Assembly (NCBI RefSeq): GCF_030732065.1
Contig: NZ_JAVBHX010000014.1
Coordinates: 1 to 53,932 of the forward strand
Source: Oceanimonas aquatica
GTDB lineage: Bacteria; Pseudomonadota; Gammaproteobacteria; Enterobacterales; Aeromonadaceae
Direction: 5' to 3'
Length of the DNA: 53,932 nt
Under the pieces are notes generated by a model that was not told the DNA's origin, made no database searches, and worked only from the letters and a program-made list of their open reading frames with translations. Positions 1 to 7,653 of the stretch are shown here, one piece after another. Position 1 is the stretch's first letter. Each line of letters starts with the position of its first letter. Both the position numbers and the translations under genes were made by a program.

Positions 1-34
1 TTGCCAAATCGAGACCAATGAGCGTAATGTTCAT
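1..34 (-). CDS. IS110-family transposase/recombinase, N-terminal fragment cut by window edge
   Basis: Reading leftward from an ATG at 34-32, the frame gives M-N-I-T-L-I-G-L-D-L-A and runs off the window. This matches the start of IS110-family DEDD recombinases, which typically open with a short beta strand ending in G-x-D-x-A, where the Asp (residue 9 here) is the first catalytic carboxylate. A Shine-Dalgarno-like AAAGGTG lies a few bases upstream on the same strand. IS110 enzymes move a circular intermediate guided by an element-encoded RNA. Only 11 residues are visible, so the family call rests on this signature. Subgroup, intactness and the other end of the element lie outside the window. 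Confidence 0.6.
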   Translation of the reverse strand, partial: MNITLIGLDLA

Positions 35-115
35 AGTGGACACCTTTTGTGGATATTTGAGCCTCAACCCAAATATGGCGCATCGCGACGCCGGTTACAC
101 AAGAGGTGTCCATCT

Positions 116-190
116 CATCATCCCTGTACGCTCCGTCACGCCATCCTTGGCGTGAAGGGCACGGCGAAGCAGACACCCTTTGCCCTCCTT
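116..190 (+). repeat. Dispersed hairpin repeat A, copy 1 (left arm missing)
   Basis: This stretch matches the right three quarters of the 97-bp repeats at 5758-5854 and 14968-15064 and ends at the same TGCCCTCCTT. Its central hairpin is TCACGCC (136-142) / GGCGTGA (149-155), where the other copies have CTGCGCC / GGCGCAG. Three outer pairs therefore changed on both sides and pairing is kept. The left ~22 bp of the unit are absent, on the side facing the IS110 recombinase gene. Open frames across this region look like chance frames through the repeat. Confidence 0.75.
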
Positions 191-234
191 GTTAATCACC
201 GAGCTGCCTCTCGTTCCCACACTGCTCGTGACTC

Positions 235-257
235 GTTCCCACGCTCTGCGTGGGAAC
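235..257. repeat. Perfect 10-bp inverted repeat, GTTCCCACGC type
   Basis: GTTCCCACGC (235-244), loop TCT, GCGTGGGAAC (248-257). A degenerate start of the same motif precedes it at about 202-209. From memory, this palindrome is common between genes of gammaproteobacteria; no function is claimed. It is not a clear terminator because no T tract follows. Confidence 0.6.
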
Positions 258-454
258 ACATACCGTTTATCCTGATATTTGCACAGGCGCTCAAAGACTT
301 GTTACCGGTGAAGTAGTGCCTTTGTTCGACCTCCGTACAGTTCTGCAGACACCCCTAATGCGTTAAAGGCATAAAAAATCATTTTTTATTATTATGTGGC
401 TATATGGCCCGCGGTTTATAGTTAGCCTGTCTATCGTTATTTGCGGAGCCGGCC

Positions 455-1855
455 ATGGAACACCTGCCTCTTTTTATCAGCATTGAACAACGCCCCTGCC
501 TGGTGGTGGGGGGCGGTGCCGTGGCGGCCCGCAAGGCCCGGCTGCTGCTGTCCCGGGGTGCGCGACTGACTGTGGTGGCTCCCGAACTCTGCTCCGAGCT
601 GGAACAGCAGCTGCCGGAGTTTGAGTGGCAGCAGGCGCCGTTTGCTGAAGCGCACCTGGATGGTCAGTTTCTGGTGGTCACCGCCACCGACAGTGCAGAG
701 GTAAACGCGCAGGTGTACCAGCTCGCCAACCGGCGCGGGATCCTGGTCAACAAGGCCGATGACAGCAAACGTTCGGCGGTGATCTTTCCGTCCGTGGTCG
801 AGCGCTTTCCGCTGCAGGTGGCACTCAGCACCGGTGGCAAGGCTCCCTGGCTGGCCCGCCTGCTGCGCGCCCGGATCGATGCCCTGCTGCCATCTCACTG
901 GGGTGCGCTGGCGGAAGTGGCCGGTCGTCTGCGCCAGCGGGTGAAGAACACCCTGGGCAGCAGCGACGAACGCCGCCGTTTCTGGGCCCGGGCTCAGGAT
1001 GACAACACCCTCAATGCCTTTCTCAAGCATGGCAATCTGGCCGCCGCCGAGCGCTGGCTGCAGCAGGAAGTTCAGCAGCCTTCAAAGGGAGAGGTGATCC
1101 TGGTGGGCGCGGGCCCCGGGGATCCGGATCTGCTGACCGTAAAGGCCCTGAATGAACTGCAAAAGGCCGAGGTGGTGCTGTACGATCAACTGGTGTCCGA
1201 CGAGATCCTGGCGCTGATCCGGCCCGAGGCGGAGCGGATCTCCGTGGGCAAAAAGGCGGGTAACCACAGTGTGCCCCAGGATCAGATCAACCAGCTGCTG
1301 GTGGATCATGCCCTGACCGGCAAGCGGGTGGTGCGCCTCAAAGGCGGCGATCCCTTTATGTTCGGACGCGGCGCGGAAGAGCTGCAGACCCTGGTGGAAG
1401 CCGGTATTCGTTACCAGGTGGTGCCCGGCATCACCGCCGCCGCCGGCGCCACCGCCTATGCCGGCATTCCGCTGACCCACAGGGATCATGCCCAGAGTGC
1501 GGTATTCATTACCGGTCACTGCAAAAAAGACGGTGAAGAGCCTGACTGGGCCAGCCTGGCCAGTGGCCGCCAGACCCTGGTGATCTACATGGGGCTGATG
1601 CGCTCGGCGCACATTCAGCAGCGCTTGCTGGAGCACGGCCTGAGTGCCGCCACGCCGGTGGCGCTGATCGAGCGGGGCACAACGGCGCAGCAGAAGGTGG
1701 TGCGGGGCCAGCTGAACGCGCTGAGCGAACTTGCCACGCGGGTGGAAAGCCCGGCGCTGATGGTGATTGGCTCGGTGGCCAGCCTGGCCGACAGCCTGGC
1801 CTGGTTCAATACCGGTGCCGATAATCTGGAAGCCCCCCTTGAGCGCGCCGGTTAA
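455..1855 (+). CDS. cysG: Siroheme synthase (uroporphyrinogen III methyltransferase / precorrin-2 dehydrogenase / ferrochelatase)
   Basis: A 466-residue trifunctional CysG, close to the E. coli length of 457. It makes siroheme for sulfite and nitrite reductases in the cytoplasm. The N-terminal part has a Rossmann nucleotide site (V-V-G-G-G-A-V-A-A-R-K, residues ~17-27), an A-D-D at 101-103 where the dehydrogenase/chelatase Asp sits, and S-T-G-G at 125-128, matching the S-S-G-G of known CysG. The C-terminal methyltransferase begins near 214 with V-G-A-G-P-G-D-P-D-L-L-T and has a G-G-D-P-F-M-F-G-R-G loop for S-adenosylmethionine. The ATG follows GGAG by six bases. Its TAA overlaps the TAA of the convergent downstream gene. 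No sulfur-assimilation neighbours are visible. Confidence 0.97.
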   Translation: MEHLPLFISIEQRPCLVVGGGAVAARKARLLLSRGARLTVVAPELCSELEQQLPEFEWQQAPFAEAHLDGQFLVVTATDSAEVNAQVYQLANRRGILVNKADDSKRSAVIFPSVVERFPLQVALSTGGKAPWLARLLRARIDALLPSHWGALAEVAGRLRQRVKNTLGSSDERRRFWARAQDDNTLNAFLKHGNLAAAERWLQQEVQQPSKGEVILVGAGPGDPDLLTVKALNELQKAEVVLYDQLVSDEILALIRPEAERISVGKKAGNHSVPQDQINQLLVDHALTGKRVVRLKGGDPFMFGRGAEELQTLVEAGIRYQVVPGITAAAGATAYAGIPLTHRDHAQSAVFITGHCKKDGEEPDWASLASGRQTLVIYMGLMRSAHIQQRLLEHGLSAATPVALIERGTTAQQKVVRGQLNALSELATRVESPALMVIGSVASLADSLAWFNTGADNLEAPLERAG

Positions 1856-2670
1856 GCGCCACTCTCCTTTTGTTCCAGCTGGCCCAGCGGGGCCAGCAAC
1901 TCCATCAGATCCGTGACATAATCCTTTGGCGCCGTCTCTGCCATCAGGGCAGCGAGCTCGTTGCCAATGCCGGTAAAGCGGTAATACAGCAGCCGTACGC
2001 CTCGGCGCCGGGTACTGAGCTGCAACCGCCGGCCGCCCAGCACCAGTCCCAACGGAGGACTGGCGGTCAGCTCTCCCGACTCCAGCTCGGTCTGGTGCAA
2101 CAACCCCAGTTCAAACAGCTGCATCAGCCCCGCGTAGGGCAGCCGGTATTTGCCCGGGCTCAGTTTCTGCTGACGCAGCCCCTGCCACAGCCCCTTTTGC
2201 CGGTAGCCGAGGATCAGCCGTAAATTGTCATCGCCAAAGTGACAGCCCAGGGCGCCGGCCTTTTGCAGCAGCAAGGCATCCTTCTGGGTCATGCGCCGGA
2301 GGCAGCTCAGGGCCTGCACCGAGCAGCGGCCGGGCTGGGCGATCTCCCGGACCAGTATGCTGGCCCAGAATTGTTGCATGGCCGGATGACGGATGTTCTC
2401 GGCCAGGGCCAGAAAGTGGCTCAGCCAGTCCGGATCCGGCTCGCCACCCACCTCGCTGCTGCACTGCTCATGGGCCTGGCGCACTATGGTTTCCAGGTTT
2501 TTCTGGCGGGCGGCTTCGTCCAGTTGCTGACGCATGCGGTAACGCTCGCCAAAACTGTGGGGCGAATCGCCGTGCAGCAGGCCGGCCAGGCCCCGTTGCT
2601 CGGCGAGCTCCCGCAGCAGGTGTTTGCTGTTTTTAATCCGCGGATCCTGACTGGGTGGTTTGGCGATCAT
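1852..2670 (-). CDS. Conserved hypothetical protein (TIGR03899-like)
   Basis: A 272-residue soluble protein with no signal peptide or obvious membrane segment. The sequence is rich in Leu, Gln and Arg and looks helical. A block around residues 80-150 (D-W-L-S-H-F-L, then an H-P-A-M-Q-Q-F-W-A-S-I-L pattern, then L-R-R-M-T-Q-K-D-A) resembles the gammaproteobacterial family I know as TIGR03899, seen in Vibrio and Shewanella; I recall no function for it. It converges with cysG, with the two TAA stops overlapping, so a shared terminator between them is impossible. It diverges from the small membrane gene at 2745. Its start has no strong Shine-Dalgarno, so the exact N-terminus is uncertain. Confidence 0.75.
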   Translation of the reverse strand: MIAKPPSQDPRIKNSKHLLRELAEQRGLAGLLHGDSPHSFGERYRMRQQLDEAARQKNLETIVRQAHEQCSSEVGGEPDPDWLSHFLALAENIRHPAMQQFWASILVREIAQPGRCSVQALSCLRRMTQKDALLLQKAGALGCHFGDDNLRLILGYRQKGLWQGLRQQKLSPGKYRLPYAGLMQLFELGLLHQTELESGELTASPPLGLVLGGRRLQLSTRRRGVRLLYYRFTGIGNELAALMAETAPKDYVTDLMELLAPLGQLEQKESGA

Positions 2671-2685
2671 GAACGTCGATTCAGC

Positions 2686-2715
2686 TTGTTAATTATGTTT
2701 TCACCATGTTAAAAT
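2686..2715 (+). promoter_or_regulatory. Predicted sigma-70 promoter of the 28-aa gene
   Basis: TTGTTA (2686-2691), an 18-bp spacer, and TAAAAT (2710-2715) with the extended -10 dinucleotide TG at 2707-2708. Transcription would start near 2722, about 23 bases before the ATG at 2745. Confidence 0.55.
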
Positions 2716-2744
2716 TCGGCTGCAATATTCGAAAGGAGCACCGA

Positions 2745-2831
2745 ATGCAAAAAGACAAGTCCAGGATGACTTGGTTGCTTCTGTTCATCGGCTATGTCTC
2801 AAGCCTCGGGATCCTCGCCGTCATGATATAG
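2745..2831 (+). CDS. 28-residue single-span membrane protein
   Basis: A very short gene: ATG at 2745, TAG at 2829-2831. A near-ideal AAGGAG (2733-2738) lies six bases upstream. The product starts M-Q-K-D-K-S-R, a basic N-terminus, followed by one hydrophobic stretch from about residue 9 to 28 (T-W-L-L-L-F-I-G-Y ... I-L-A-V-M-I). That composition suggests a single transmembrane helix with the N-terminus in the cytoplasm by the positive-inside rule. It has a good promoter (2686-2715) and a hairpin after the stop (2859-2877), so it looks like a free-standing transcription unit between two divergent/convergent genes. I do not recognise the family and assign no function. A chance ORF is unlikely given four correctly spaced signals. 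Confidence 0.65.
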   Translation: MQKDKSRMTWLLLFIGYVSSLGILAVMI

Positions 2832-2858
2832 GGCAACCGGTCAAACTGCATACAGCAT

Positions 2859-2877
2859 AAGGCCCGTTCAGGGCCTT
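2859..2877 (+). terminator. Hairpin after the small membrane-protein gene
   Basis: AAGGCCC (2859-2865), loop GTTCA, GGGCCTT (2871-2877). The perfect 7-bp stem is followed only by a short T-rich tail (TTGTC), so it is a weak intrinsic terminator on the plus strand. Confidence 0.5.
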
Positions 2878-2920
2878 GTCATCAGTGATTATTGAAAGAC
2901 CGGCTGACCGCCACACAAAC

Positions 2921-2950
2921 AAAAAAAGAGCACCGAAGTGCTCTTTTTTT
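2921..2950. terminator. Bidirectional intrinsic terminator, ppa
   Basis: A 13-bp perfect stem: A7-GAGCAC (2921-2933), loop CGAA, GTGCTC-T7 (2938-2950). The A and T runs make it work in either direction. It ends ppa on the minus strand and backs up the small gene on the plus strand. Confidence 0.9.
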
Positions 2951-2982
2951 GTATTCGCTTTTTGTGCAACAAGGCGAAGTTA

Positions 2983-3513
2983 TCAGGCCTTGTTGTGACG
3001 CTCGGCGGAAGCCAGAATTTCGGCTTCGGCGGCGGCCTTGTCTTCCCAGCCGTCTACCTTCACCCACTTGCCGGCTTCCAGTTCCTTGTAGCGCTCAAAG
3101 AAGTGCTTGATCTGGGCCTTGAGCAGCTCGGGCACATCGTTGATGTCCTGAATGTGGTCGTATTCCTTGGTCAGCTTGCTGTGGGGAACGGCGATCACCT
3201 TGGCGTCTTCACCGGACTCGTCGGTCATCTTCAGCACGCCTACCGGACGGCAGCGGATCACGGCACCGGGCACCAGCGGGTGCGGGGTGGGCACCAGTAC
3301 GTCTACGGGGTCGCCGTCCAGAGACAGGGTCTGGTTTACGTAACCGTAGTTGCAGGGGTAGAACATGGGAGTGGCCATGAAGCGATCCACGAACACGGCG
3401 CCGGTGTCCTTGTCGACTTCGTACTTGATGGGATCGGCGTTCTGGGGAATTTCGATAACTACGTAGATATCTTCGGGCAGGCTCTTACCGGCCGGTACCA
3501 GGTTCAGGCTCAT
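2983..3513 (-). CDS. ppa: Inorganic pyrophosphatase
   Basis: A 176-residue type I (family I) inorganic pyrophosphatase, the same length as E. coli Ppa. It hydrolyses pyrophosphate to phosphate in the cytoplasm and so pulls biosynthetic reactions forward. Diagnostic features: E-I-P near residue 20, the metal-binding signature D-G-D-P-V-D-V-L-V, and a downstream K-V-I-A-V-P segment. The start is the ATG at 3511-3513 (M-S-L-N-L-V-P), preceded by GGAAAC; the open frame extends 26 codons further but that part has no family similarity. It is divergent from mpl, with about 200 bp between. Confidence 0.97.
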   Translation of the reverse strand: MSLNLVPAGKSLPEDIYVVIEIPQNADPIKYEVDKDTGAVFVDRFMATPMFYPCNYGYVNQTLSLDGDPVDVLVPTPHPLVPGAVIRCRPVGVLKMTDESGEDAKVIAVPHSKLTKEYDHIQDINDVPELLKAQIKHFFERYKELEAGKWVKVDGWEDKAAAEAEILASAERHNKA

Positions 3514-3713
3514 GACGTTTCCTTGTGTATAGTCAGTTGCGGACTTGTGAATCGAGTGTACCACCGCGGCCGCTTTGCATCTGTTATACAAATGGGTAAC
3601 GGCGATTCGTGGCCGGCATTATAACCGGGCTGTCGTGTCAATCGCCAGAGCAGTGCCCAAAGTGCCGGCGGATTGCTAGAATGGCGGCACTTTCCATTGC
3701 CGAAGGCAGTCTC

Positions 3714-5072
3714 ATGCACATTCATATTCTCGGTATTTGCGGCACCTTTATGGGCGGACTGGCGGTGCTGGCCCGCCAGCTCGGCTACAAGGTCACCGGC
3801 AGTGACGCCAATGTTTATCCGCCCATGAGCACCCAGCTGGAGCAGCAGGGGATCGAATTGATCGAAGGCTATGATCCAGACCAGCTGGATCCATGCCCGG
3901 ATCTGGTGGTGATCGGCAATGCCATGAGCCGGGGCAACCCCTGCGTGGAAGCCGTGCTCAACCGGCGCATTCCCTATACCTCCGGTCCTCAGTGGCTGCT
4001 GGAGTATGTGTTGCAGGATCGCTGGGTACTGGCGGTGGCCGGTACTCACGGCAAAACTACTACCTCCGGCATGCTGGCTCATATTCTGGAAGACTGCGGC
4101 CTCAAGCCCGGCTTTTTGATCGGTGGCGTGCCCGGCAACTTCGAGGTGTCAGCCCGCCTGGGTGACGCGCCGTTTTTCGTGATCGAGGCGGATGAGTACG
4201 ACAGCGCCTTTTTCGACAAACGATCCAAGTTTGTGCATTACCGCCCCAGTACCCTGATCCTCAATAACCTTGAGTTTGATCATGCGGATATCTTCCCTGA
4301 TCTGGCGGCGATCCAGCGACAGTTCCATCATCTGCTGCGCATGGTACCCGGCCATGGCCGCATTCTGATGCCCACCCATACGCCGGCGCTGGAAGTCGTG
4401 AAGGACATGGGCTGCTGGAGCGAGCTGGAATATGTGGGCGAAGACGGCCTCTGGCGCGCCGAGCTGCTGACCGCCGATGGCAGCCGTTTTGCGGTCTGGC
4501 TCGACAACGAGCGGGTGGGTGAGGTGAGCTGGCCCTGCATGGGCGAGCATAATGTGCACAACGGCCTGATGGCCCTGGCCGCCGCCCGCCATGCCGGCGT
4601 GCCGGTGGCCGAGGCCATCACCGCCCTGTGCGGCTTTGTGCCCCCCAGGCGGCGCATGGAGCAAAAGGGCGAGGTGGCCGGCATTCGGGTATGGGACGAT
4701 TTTGCCCATCACCCTACGGCCATTGCCACCACCCTGGCCGGCCTCAAGGCCCGCAGCGAAGGTCGCCGTGTGCTGGCGGTGCTGGAACCCCGTTCCAATA
4801 CCATGAAAATGGGCATACACCAGCAGGAGCTGGCGACTTCACTGCAGCAGGCGGACGCCACCTACCTGTTTCAGCCAACCGGGCTGGAGTGGGATCTGCG
4901 TGCGGTGGCCGGCGCCTGCCCACAGGGACAAGTGTTTGACGAGCTGGATGCTCTCATTACCGCCTTGGTGAATGAGGCGAACACCGGCGACGAAATTCTG
5001 GTCATGAGCAACGGTGGCTTTGGCGGTATTCACGGCAAGTTGCTGGCGGCGCTGGAGGTGGCCCATGGTTGA
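3714..5072 (+). CDS. mpl: UDP-N-acetylmuramate:L-alanyl-gamma-D-glutamyl-meso-diaminopimelate ligase
   Basis: A 452-residue Mur ligase (E. coli Mpl is 457). It reattaches tripeptide salvaged from peptidoglycan turnover to UDP-MurNAc in the cytoplasm. It opens [15 protein letters not shown], the Mpl/MurC Rossmann start, then has the ATP loop A-G-T-H-G-K-T-T-T near residue 110, [10 protein letters not shown], and D-D-F-A-H-H-P-T-A in the third domain. I chose the ATG at 3714; 35 upstream codons in the same frame have no family similarity. It overlaps ubiX by eight bases, so translation of the two is probably coupled. Confidence 0.96.
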   Translation: MHIHILGICGTFMGGLAVLARQLGYKVTGSDANVYPPMSTQLEQQGIELIEGYDPDQLDPCPDLVVIGNAMSRGNPCVEAVLNRRIPYTSGPQWLLEYVLQDRWVLAVAGTHGKTTTSGMLAHILEDCGLKPGFLIGGVPGNFEVSARLGDAPFFVIEADEYDSAFFDKRSKFVHYRPSTLILNNLEFDHADIFPDLAAIQRQFHHLLRMVPGHGRILMPTHTPALEVVKDMGCWSELEYVGEDGLWRAELLTADGSRFAVWLDNERVGEVSWPCMGEHNVHNGLMALAAARHAGVPVAEAITALCGFVPPRRRMEQKGEVAGIRVWDDFAHHPTAIATTLAGLKARSEGRRVLAVLEPRSNTMKMGIHQQELATSLQQADATYLFQPTGLEWDLRAVAGACPQGQVFDELDALITALVNEANTGDEILVMSNGGFGGIHGKLLAALEVAHG

Positions 5073-5700
5073 GTATGCCCGTCATCAGCAGATAACCCTG
5101 GCCCTGAGTGGCGCCTCGGGTGCGCCCTATGCCCTTGCCTTGCTGGAGTGTCTGGTCAAGGCCGGCATGCAGGTGCACCTGCTGGTCTCCAGTGCCGCCC
5201 GGGTGGTGCTGGCCACCGAGCAGGGCGAGCAGTGGCCGGGCAAGCCGGAGCAGTTGTCCGATTATTTGTGCGAGCGTTACGGCGCCGCTCCCGGCCAGAT
5301 TCGGGCCTACGGCAAGGAAGAGTGGTTCTCGCCGGTGGCCTCGGGCTCGGGGGCGCCCCGGCGCATGGTGATTTGTCCCTGCTCCATGGGCACGGTGGCC
5401 TCCATTGCCAGCGGTGCGTCCGATAATCTGATCGAGCGCGCCGCCGATGTGGTGATCAAGGAAAAGGGTCAGTTGCTCCTGGTGCCCAGAGAGTCGCCAT
5501 TATCCGAGATCCACCTGGAAAACCTGCTCAAACTGGCGCGACTGGGCGTGACCATCATGCCGGCGGCGCCGGGGTTCTATCATCAGCCCAAATCGATCGA
5601 GGATCTGGTCGATTTTATGGTGGCGCGGATCCTGGATCACTTGGGTGTGGATCAGGATCTGGTCTCTCGCTGGGGTTACGGCCAGAAAACCCAAGCTTGA
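5065..5700 (+). CDS. ubiX: Flavin prenyltransferase UbiX
   Basis: A 211-residue flavoprotein of the UbiX/Pad1 family. It joins a dimethylallyl group to FMN to make the prenyl-FMN cofactor needed by the UbiD decarboxylase in ubiquinone synthesis. Features: [11 protein letters not shown] near residue 10 (FMN/phosphate loop), [16 protein letters not shown], and L-L-V-P-R-E-S-P-L near the C-terminal half. The ATG at 5065 lies inside the last codons of mpl. The 418 bp after the stop contain only repeats. Confidence 0.95.
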   Translation: MVEYARHQQITLALSGASGAPYALALLECLVKAGMQVHLLVSSAARVVLATEQGEQWPGKPEQLSDYLCERYGAAPGQIRAYGKEEWFSPVASGSGAPRRMVICPCSMGTVASIASGASDNLIERAADVVIKEKGQLLLVPRESPLSEIHLENLLKLARLGVTIMPAAPGFYHQPKSIEDLVDFMVARILDHLGVDQDLVSRWGYGQKTQA

Positions 5701-5757
5701 AGCTGGAAGCAAAGCCAGTTGTCTGTAGGTACAGTAAAGTTCGTCGGCCAAAGCGGA

Positions 5758-5854
5758 CTGCTTCTCCGGCACGCCGTGAACCCATCCATGGGGGCTCCAC
5801 TGCGCCATCCATGGCGCAGAGGGCGCGGCGAAGCAGACACCCTTTGCCCTCCTT
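5758..5854 (+). repeat. Dispersed hairpin repeat A, copy 2 (full length)
   Basis: A 97-bp unit matching 14968-15064 at 83 of 97 positions by my count, with no gaps. Outer arms CTGCTTC-t-CCG and CGGCGAAGCAG are inverted; the centre has a hairpin CTGCGCC (5800-5806) / GGCGCAG (5813-5819). It ends in TGCCCTCCTT. Confidence 0.85.
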
Positions 5855-5920
5855 AATTGAGTACCGAGCTGACGGTTAGCCTTCAACAGGCGGCTCTGCA
5901 GTTTCACGAAGCGGCAGGGC

Positions 5921-5969
5921 GGATTGCCGGAGCCGACCGTCACATGCCATGGATGGCATGTGCCGAGCG
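5921..5969 (+). repeat. Dispersed repeat B, short form
   Basis: Contains a perfect palindrome (5941-5962): CACATGCCAT, GG, ATGGCATGTG. The whole unit, from GGATTGCCGG to GTGCCGAGCG, recurs on the opposite strand at 23618-23716, where about 50 bp have been added in the centre. Confidence 0.75.
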
Positions 5970-6118
5970 TCCCACGGAAGGGCTTGAAGCGTGTCGGCGG
6001 AGCGCAACCGCACTGCTGCTTCGCATGGCGAGCCCACTTTGTGCACCCTGGGCGGAATTCCGCTAAAATACGGCTTTAATCACAGCCGGGTGTTATTAAC
6101 CCGAACGGAGCAGTAACA

Positions 6119-6649
6119 ATGAAACACCGAGTGGATGTGCTGATCGGCACCGATGAGGTCAATGCCAGAACTCAGGCGCTGGGCGAACAGATTAACACCC
6201 ACTATCAGGGCGTCGACGAAGTGGTCATCGTGGGCCTGCTGCGGGGCTCCTGCATCTTTATGGCCGATCTGTGCCGCCAGCTCACCGTGCCGGTGCGGCT
6301 CGACTTCATGACCGCTTCCAGCTATGGCAACAGCATGGACAGCAACCGGGATGTGCGCATTCTCAAGGACCTGGACGACGAGATCCACGGCAAGCACGTA
6401 CTGATTGTGGAAGACATCATCGACACCGGTTACACCCTGAGCAAGGTGAGAGAAATACTGTCTCTGCGCAGCCCGGCGTCACTCACCATCTGCACCCTGC
6501 TCGACAAGCCCGACCGGCGCGAGGTGCAGGTGCCGGTGGACTGGGTCGGCTTTACCATTCCCGATGAATTCGTGGTAGGTTACGGCATCGACTATGCCCA
6601 GCTGTACCGCAACCTGCCCTATATCGGTAAAGTGGTACTGCTCGAATAG
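6119..6649 (+). CDS. hpt: Hypoxanthine phosphoribosyltransferase
   Basis: A 176-residue purine salvage enzyme (E. coli Hpt is 178). It transfers the phosphoribosyl group of PRPP to hypoxanthine, and more weakly guanine, giving IMP/GMP in the cytoplasm. It carries the PRPP loop [11 protein letters not shown] near residue 97-107, the flexible-loop segment M-T-A-S-S-Y-G-N-S, and the C-terminal base-binding [20 protein letters not shown]. An intrinsic terminator follows directly (6685-6718), separating it from yadG. In E. coli can lies near hpt; it is not in this window. Confidence 0.96.
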   Translation: MKHRVDVLIGTDEVNARTQALGEQINTHYQGVDEVVIVGLLRGSCIFMADLCRQLTVPVRLDFMTASSYGNSMDSNRDVRILKDLDDEIHGKHVLIVEDIIDTGYTLSKVREILSLRSPASLTICTLLDKPDRREVQVPVDWVGFTIPDEFVVGYGIDYAQLYRNLPYIGKVVLLE

Positions 6650-6684
6650 CGCACCTTCTTTGTCTCGAACATATTCAATTCTTT

Positions 6685-6718
6685 CATATGCCTGGTCTCT
6701 GTCCAGGCATATGTTTTT
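6685..6718 (+). terminator. Intrinsic terminator of hpt
   Basis: CATATGCCTGG (6685-6695), loop TCTCTGT, CCAGGCATATG (6703-6713), then TTTTT. The stem is perfect over 11 bp. It ends 14 bases before the yadG ATG. Confidence 0.88.
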
Positions 6719-6732
6719 CATACGGAGTGAAC

Positions 6733-7653
6733 ATGACCAAAGCACTGGAGATCCAGGGCCTGCGCAAAACCTACGCCGGTGGTGTGGAAGCGCTCAAGGG
6801 CATTGATCTCGGCGTGGAAGCGGGCGACTTCTACGCCTTGCTTGGCCCCAACGGCGCCGGCAAGTCCACCACCATCGGTATTATTTCTTCCCTGGTGAAC
6901 AAGAGCGGCGGCACCGTGCGCGTGTTTGGCCACGACATCGACACCGAGCTGGAACAGGCCAAGTCCTGCATCGGCCTGGTGCCTCAGGAATTCAACTTCA
7001 ACCAGTTTGAAAAAGTACGGCAGATTGTGGTTAACCAGGCCGGCCTTTACGGGGTTGAGCGCAAGGAGGCCCTGGCTCGGGCCGAGCGTTACCTCAAGCA
7101 GCTTGATCTGTGGGACAAGCGGGATCTGCCGGCGCGCACCCTGTCCGGCGGCATGAAACGCCGGCTGATGATTGCCCGGGCCCTGATGCACCAGCCCAAG
7201 CTGTTGATCCTCGATGAGCCCACCGCCGGGGTGGACATCGAAATTCGCCGGGCCATGTGGGACTTCCTAAAGGAGATCAACGCCGAAGGCATCACCATCA
7301 TCCTCACCACCCACTACCTGGAAGAAGCCGAAATGCTGTGCCGCCATATCGGCATTATCGACAAGGGCCGGCTGGTGGAAAACACCACCATGAAGGGGCT
7401 GCTGGGCAAGTTGAATGTGGAAACCTTTATTCTCGACCTGGCCGCCGACTGTCGCGAGCCCTTCCTGTCGGGCTTTAACTGGCAGATGGTGGACGACCAC
7501 ACCCTGGAAGTGGAAGTGAAGAAGGAGCAGGGGCTCAACGGCGTGTTTGACCAGCTTAACGAGCAGGGGATTCGCGTACTGAGCATGCGCAACAAGGCCA
7601 ACCGGCTGGAAGAGTTGTTTGTGACACTGGTAGAGCAGGGGAGAAAAGCATGA
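6733..7653 (+). CDS. yadG: ABC transporter ATP-binding protein YadG
   Basis: A 306-residue ATPase, the expected partner of the ABC-2 permease YadH that follows and overlaps it by four bases (ATGA). Walker A is G-P-N-G-A-G-K-S-T near residues 38-46, the signature is T-L-S-G-G-M-K-R-R-L, and Walker B is L-L-I-L-D-E-P-T-A-G-V-D, followed by the H-loop T-T-H-Y. The start is the ATG at 6733, after CGGAGTG; 15 upstream codons of the open frame overlap the hpt terminator and are not used. Substrate is unknown; the fold and pairing suggest export at the inner membrane. Confidence 0.92.
   Translation: MTKALEIQGLRKTYAGGVEALKGIDLGVEAGDFYALLGPNGAGKSTTIGIISSLVNKSGGTVRVFGHDIDTELEQAKSCIGLVPQEFNFNQFEKVRQIVVNQAGLYGVERKEALARAERYLKQLDLWDKRDLPARTLSGGMKRRLMIARALMHQPKLLILDEPTAGVDIEIRRAMWDFLKEINAEGITIILTTHYLEEAEMLCRHIGIIDKGRLVENTTMKGLLGKLNVETFILDLAADCREPFLSGFNWQMVDDHTLEVEVKKEQGLNGVFDQLNEQGIRVLSMRNKANRLEELFVTLVEQGRKA

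Larger units (their letters stand above)
35..454. other. Non-coding region left of cysG
   Basis: Holds the presumed end of the IS110 element, repeat A copy 1, and the GTTCCCACGC palindrome, then about 195 bp without recognisable features before cysG. TGGACACC at 37-44 recurs inverted as GGTGTCCA at 104-111, and ATATTT/AAATAT face each other at 53-58 and 71-76. Either pair could relate to the element end, but neither is diagnostic. An AT-rich stretch near 370-405 may contain the cysG promoter; I could not choose hexamers. I see no protein gene. Confidence 0.5.
5701..6118. other. Repeat-filled non-coding region between ubiX and hpt
   Basis: Contains a full repeat A copy (5758-5854) and a short-form repeat B copy (5921-5969). 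The open frames here cross the repeats and have no coding character. TAAAAT at 6064-6069 could be the -10 of an hpt promoter, but I found no convincing -35 at proper spacing. Confidence 0.55.

Noticed and set aside
47-316. 89-codon open frame on the plus strand before cysG
   Set aside because: It crosses repeat A copy 1 and the GTTCCCACGC palindrome, lacks a ribosome-binding site and has no protein character.
3616-3642. Perfect TTGACA and TATAAT hexamers on the minus strand upstream of ppa
   Set aside because: They are only 12 bp apart, too close for a normal sigma-70 promoter.
5857-6066. 69-codon open frame before hpt
   Set aside because: Runs through repeat B; no ribosome-binding site and no similarity that I recognise.
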